Of a DNA stretch of 8,219 nucleotides, positions 5,841 through 8,219 are shown piece by piece. Made by a program: the position numbers and the translations under genes. The stretch is taken from the NCBI GenBank assembly GCA_947631725.1, contig CANRML010000053.1, positions 1-8,219 of the forward strand. The letters are read 5' to 3'. The notes beneath the pieces are model-generated. The model ran no database searches. It saw only the letters and a list, made by a program, of their open reading frames with translations, and had not been told where the DNA came from. The DNA is from an uncultured Clostridia bacterium (lineage in GTDB: Bacteria > Bacillota > Clostridia > TANB77 > CAG-508). The first letter of the stretch is position 1. Each line of letters starts with the position of its first letter.

Positions 5841-7631
5841 ATGTTTGATATTGAGGCAGAACTAAAAAAATTGCCTAATAGACCAGGCGTATATATTATG
5901 AAGGATAAACAAGATAATGTAATATATGTCGGTAAAGCTATATCTTTAAAAAATAGAGTGAGGCAATATTTTAGAAAAAATAATAAGACAAAAAGAATTG
6001 AAAATATGGTAAGTACAATAGACCATTTTGAATATATTGTTGTAGATAACGAAGCAGAAGCATTGATTTTGGAATGTAATTTAATTAAAAAGTACAGACC
6101 AAAATTCAATGTTTTATTAAAAGATGATAAAACATATCCATATATAAAAATAAATATAAAAGAAGATTATCCAACTATTACATTTACAAGAAGAATTACT
6201 AATGATGGTTCAAAATACTTTGGACCATATGCAAATCCAGGTGCTGCCAAAGAAATGATAGAATTTATTAAAGAAAAATATAAAATAAGGCAGTGCAAAA
6301 TTTTAAAAGAACGTACAAGACCATGTTTAAATTATCATATAAAAAAATGTTTAGCACCGTGTATGGGATATGTGAGTAAAGAAGAATATAGAAAACAAAT
6401 TGACGAAATAATTGACCTTTTAGAAGGAAAAACAGATAAAATCTTAAAAGAATTAGAATCACAAATGGAAGAATTATCTAAAAATTTAGAATTTGAAAAA
6501 GCAGCAGAAGTAAGGGATAGAAAACAAGCAATTGAAAGGGTATCTGCAAAACAAAAGGTATCAAATTTAACAGAAAATAGTATTGATGTTATAGGACTGT
6601 ATCAATCAGAAATAGAAGTATGTATTGAGATATTTTTTGTGCGTGGTAGCAAAATGATAGGGAGAGAACATTACTTTTTTAAAGACTTAAAAGGTATGTC
6701 AGACACAGAAATTTTATCTGGGTTTATAAAACAATATTATATGAATAATCCTAATATTCCAACTAGAATAATGCTAAGAGAGGAATTAGAGGACAAACAA
6801 TTAATTGAAAAATGGCTTTCTAATGAATTAGGAAGGAAAGTAGAATTGAAAAGCCCAAAAAAGGGAGAAAAATTGCGATTTGTAGAAATGGCAGAAAATA
6901 ATGCAAAAGTAACTTTGGAAAATAAAGAAAAAGATAAAAGTAGTATTTTACTAGAATTAAAACAAGTATTAAAATTGGAAAATTTACCACGTAAAATAGA
7001 AACATATGATATTTCTAATATATCAGGAGAGCATATGGTGGCAGCTATGTGTGTAATGCAAGATGGTGTTATTAGAAAAAATCTATCTAGACGTTTTAAA
7101 ATAAAAACAGTATATGGTCAAGATGACCCTCGCTGTATGGAGGAAGTAATTACAAGAAGATTAAAACACTCTATTGATAATCCAAATGGAGGATTTGGCA
7201 GATTACCAGATGTTATTTTTGCAGATGGTGGTATTACTCAAATAAGAGCAACTAAAAGAGCAATTGAAAAATATAAACTTCCAATAGCGGTTTTTGGGAT
7301 GGTAAAAAACGACAAACATCAGACAAGAGCTTTAATGAACGAGGATAGAGAAGAATTAGATATTTCTGAAAATCTTAAAAATCTTATTACCAGATTTCAA
7401 GATACAGTGCACGATACAGCAATTACATATCACAGGAAAGTAAGAGAAAAGGAAATAACAAAATCAGAACTAGACGAAATAAATGGAATAGGAGATGTAA
7501 AAAAACAAATATTGCTAAAACATTTTGGCAGTGTTAGTAAGATAAAAAAAGCAACGATTGAAGAATTAAAACAGGTAAAAGGAATTAGCGAAAAAAATGC
7601 AAAAGATATTTTTGAAACTTTAAGAAAATAA
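5841..7631 (+). CDS. uvrC: UvrABC system excinuclease subunit C
   Basis: A 596-residue protein of normal family length that makes both incisions around DNA lesions in nucleotide excision repair, working with UvrB. The N-terminal GIY-YIG nuclease domain (about 12-95) includes RPGVYIM and VIYVGKAISLKNRVRQYF, with Tyr29, Arg39 and Glu79 candidate catalytic residues. Four cysteines follow (152, 162, 170, 174), matching the cluster reported to hold an iron-sulfur centre in E. coli UvrC. A UVR UvrB-binding helical hairpin lies near 200-234. The RNase H-like endonuclease domain carries Asp390 (YDISNISG), Asp462 (FADGG) and His524 (DTVHDTAITYHR). Tandem helix-hairpin-helix motifs end the protein (about 544-594). 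AGGAG overlapping the hpt stop serves as ribosome binding site. No damage-response operator is obvious upstream of the shared promoter. Confidence 0.98.
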   Translation: MFDIEAELKKLPNRPGVYIMKDKQDNVIYVGKAISLKNRVRQYFRKNNKTKRIENMVSTIDHFEYIVVDNEAEALILECNLIKKYRPKFNVLLKDDKTYPYIKINIKEDYPTITFTRRITNDGSKYFGPYANPGAAKEMIEFIKEKYKIRQCKILKERTRPCLNYHIKKCLAPCMGYVSKEEYRKQIDEIIDLLEGKTDKILKELESQMEELSKNLEFEKAAEVRDRKQAIERVSAKQKVSNLTENSIDVIGLYQSEIEVCIEIFFVRGSKMIGREHYFFKDLKGMSDTEILSGFIKQYYMNNPNIPTRIMLREELEDKQLIEKWLSNELGRKVELKSPKKGEKLRFVEMAENNAKVTLENKEKDKSSILLELKQVLKLENLPRKIETYDISNISGEHMVAAMCVMQDGVIRKNLSRRFKIKTVYGQDDPRCMEEVITRRLKHSIDNPNGGFGRLPDVIFADGGITQIRATKRAIEKYKLPIAVFGMVKNDKHQTRALMNEDREELDISENLKNLITRFQDTVHDTAITYHRKVREKEITKSELDEINGIGDVKKQILLKHFGSVSKIKKATIEELKQVKGISEKNAKDIFETLRK

Positions 7632-7646
7632 ATAGATAAAAGAAAG

Positions 7647-7675
7647 TGGGGAGCAAAATTTAAATTTGCTCCCCA
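7647..7675. terminator. Shared terminator hairpin between uvrC and the orphan gene
   Basis: TGGGGAGCAAA (7647-7657) and TTTGCTCCCCA (7665-7675) form a perfect 11-bp G+C-rich stem with a 7-base loop, between two convergent genes. Read leftward it is followed by the U-rich CTTTCTTTTATC, so it mainly ends the orphan gene, whose stop is only 8 bases away. Read rightward it is followed by AAAAAGGTG, so termination of uvrC would be weaker. Confidence 0.85.
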
Positions 7676-7683
7676 AAAAGGTG

Positions 7684-8082
7684 TTACTGTTTAAAAATTT
7701 TGTCAAAATCGATGACACCAGCAATTGCTACTGAGTTCTGGGCAAGAACGGTAAAGATTTTTTCTAATGTTTCCGCAGTCTGCTTCTTATCTTCATTTTT
7801 AATTATCGAATCAAGACAAGCATTGAAACCTGAAAACAAAGATAGCAAATATAATACCTTTGACCAATCAAGGTCAGAACGAATGTCCTTTATAGTATTG
7901 TTGATGCTACATGCACATGTGGCTACCTGCGAATCAGCATTAGTTGTTTCAGGAAGGATAAATCCTTCGAGTTCATTAATTATTGATGTTACGTCAGCAG
8001 CTGATACAGCAAATTGTAACTTTGTAGCTATATCTGCAAGCCGTTCTTGCAATTCGATTGCCCATAATGCTTTTTCTGTCAT
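7684..8082 (-). CDS. Hypothetical small helical protein, family not recognised
   Basis: A 132-residue protein I cannot assign. It seems almost wholly alpha-helical and amphipathic: helices about 4-40, 48-69, 73-95 and 99-119 are separated by short polar or proline/glycine turns. It is acidic overall, with no signal peptide, no clear membrane segment and no known catalytic motif. Cysteines are at 56, 58 (CAC) and 89. The gene looks real. AAAGGTGG (8097-8090) lies 7 bases before the ATG, a near-consensus promoter lies upstream, and a strong hairpin terminator follows the stop. My hand count gives about 36% G+C, versus about 28% in a uvrC sample, so it may be a later acquisition or a highly expressed gene. 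A rightward open frame over the same bases (7700-8101) begins with TTG without a ribosome binding site and is judged a shadow. Confidence 0.8.
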   Translation of the reverse strand: MTEKALWAIELQERLADIATKLQFAVSAADVTSIINELEGFILPETTNADSQVATCACSINNTIKDIRSDLDWSKVLYLLSLFSGFNACLDSIIKNEDKKQTAETLEKIFTVLAQNSVAIAGVIDFDKIFKQ

Positions 8083-8107
8083 AGTTTTTCCACCTTTCTA
8101 ATTTTTT

Positions 8108-8127
8108 TACTGGAGACAGTACCAGTA
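8108..8127 (-). other. 5' leader hairpin of the orphan gene
   Basis: TACTGG (8108-8113) and CCAGTA (8122-8127) can pair around an 8-base loop. On the leftward transcript, which should start near 8130, this hairpin sits at the extreme 5' end, where such stems often protect mRNA from decay. On the transcript it is followed by seven A residues, so it is not a terminator. The stem is only 6 bp. Confidence 0.4.
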
Positions 8128-8136
8128 TATAAGATA

Positions 8137-8165
8137 ATTATACTATTTTTTTGACCAAAAGTCAA
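8137..8165 (-). promoter_or_regulatory. Strong sigma-A promoter of the orphan gene
   Basis: On the minus strand TTGACT (8165-8160), exactly 17 bases and a perfect TATAAT (8142-8137) give 11 of 12 consensus matches. It is the best promoter in the window. The transcription start near 8130 leaves a leader of about 48 bases carrying a small hairpin and a good ribosome binding site. Confidence 0.85.
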
Positions 8166-8167
8166 AA
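8149..8167. promoter_or_regulatory. Dyad over the -35 box of the orphan gene promoter (operator-like)
   Basis: TTTTGAC (8149-8155) and GTCAAAA (8161-8167) are exact reverse complements separated by 5 bases, a 19-bp dyad covering the -35 hexamer and part of the spacer. A repressor bound here would block RNA polymerase. Part of the right arm is dictated by the -35 sequence itself, so chance is possible. Confidence 0.4.
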
Positions 8168-8191
8168 TTATGTATAGTTATTAACAATTTA

Positions 8192-8219
8192 TTGAAAAAG
8201 CAAAAAAACTGTGATATAA
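8192..8219 (+). promoter_or_regulatory. Probable rightward promoter running off the window edge
   Basis: TTGAAA (8192-8197), a 17-base spacer and TATAA (8215-8219, cut by the edge) with an upstream TG at 8212-8213 look like an extended -10 promoter. It would drive a gene to the right of the window, divergent from the orphan gene. No coding sequence is visible at 8168-8219. Confidence 0.4.

Noticed and set aside
7647..7675. The palindrome as a mobile-element terminal repeat or attachment site
   Set aside because: It sits exactly between convergent stop codons with a U-rich 3' flank, which a terminator explains; no second copy was seen in the window.
7700..8101. Rightward 133-codon open frame opposite the orphan gene
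   Set aside because: It begins with TTG without a ribosome binding site and has no promoter, while the leftward frame has promoter, ribosome binding site and terminator.

Overview
The window is AT-rich (my hand counts give about 28-36% G+C in sampled stretches). It looks like the chromosome of a low-G+C Firmicute, most likely a clostridial relative. The support is a yaaL(DUF2508)-bofA pair, a glmS gene preceded by a glmS ribozyme, and AGGAGG-type ribosome binding sites. The exact lineage cannot be read from the sequence; an uncultured gut Clostridia member is only a guess.

Layout from left to right. (1) 4-2334, leftward: a membrane-anchored VirD4/TraG-type coupling ATPase, the first gene of a leftward unit whose partners, if any, lie beyond the left edge. 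(2) 2335-2467: a divergent intergenic region with a promoter for the coupling gene and a perfect 10-bp inverted repeat. (3) 2468-3079, rightward: yaaL-like and bofA, separated by a terminator-like hairpin that contains the bofA ribosome binding site. (4) 3145-4986, leftward: glmS, with its own terminator. (5) 4987-5327: 341 bases without a gene, holding the glmS ribozyme and two divergent promoters. (6) 5328-7631, rightward: hpt and uvrC in a tight two-gene unit. (7) 7684-8082, leftward: a small helical protein I do not recognise, with a near-consensus promoter, a dyad over its -35 box, a 5' leader hairpin and a strong shared terminator. (8) 8192-8219: a probable rightward promoter leaving the window.

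Most of the window is housekeeping: amino-sugar synthesis with metabolite feedback (GlmS plus ribozyme), purine salvage (Hpt), nucleotide excision repair (UvrC) and a sporulation-type intramembrane protease inhibitor (BofA). The accessory-looking parts are the coupling ATPase at the left and the orphan gene at the right. I see no CRISPR array, insertion sequence, tRNA or rRNA, and no clearly new multi-gene system. The most interesting signals are regulatory: the yaaL/bofA hairpin, the dyad between the divergent coupling gene and yaaL, and the tightly packaged orphan gene at the right.
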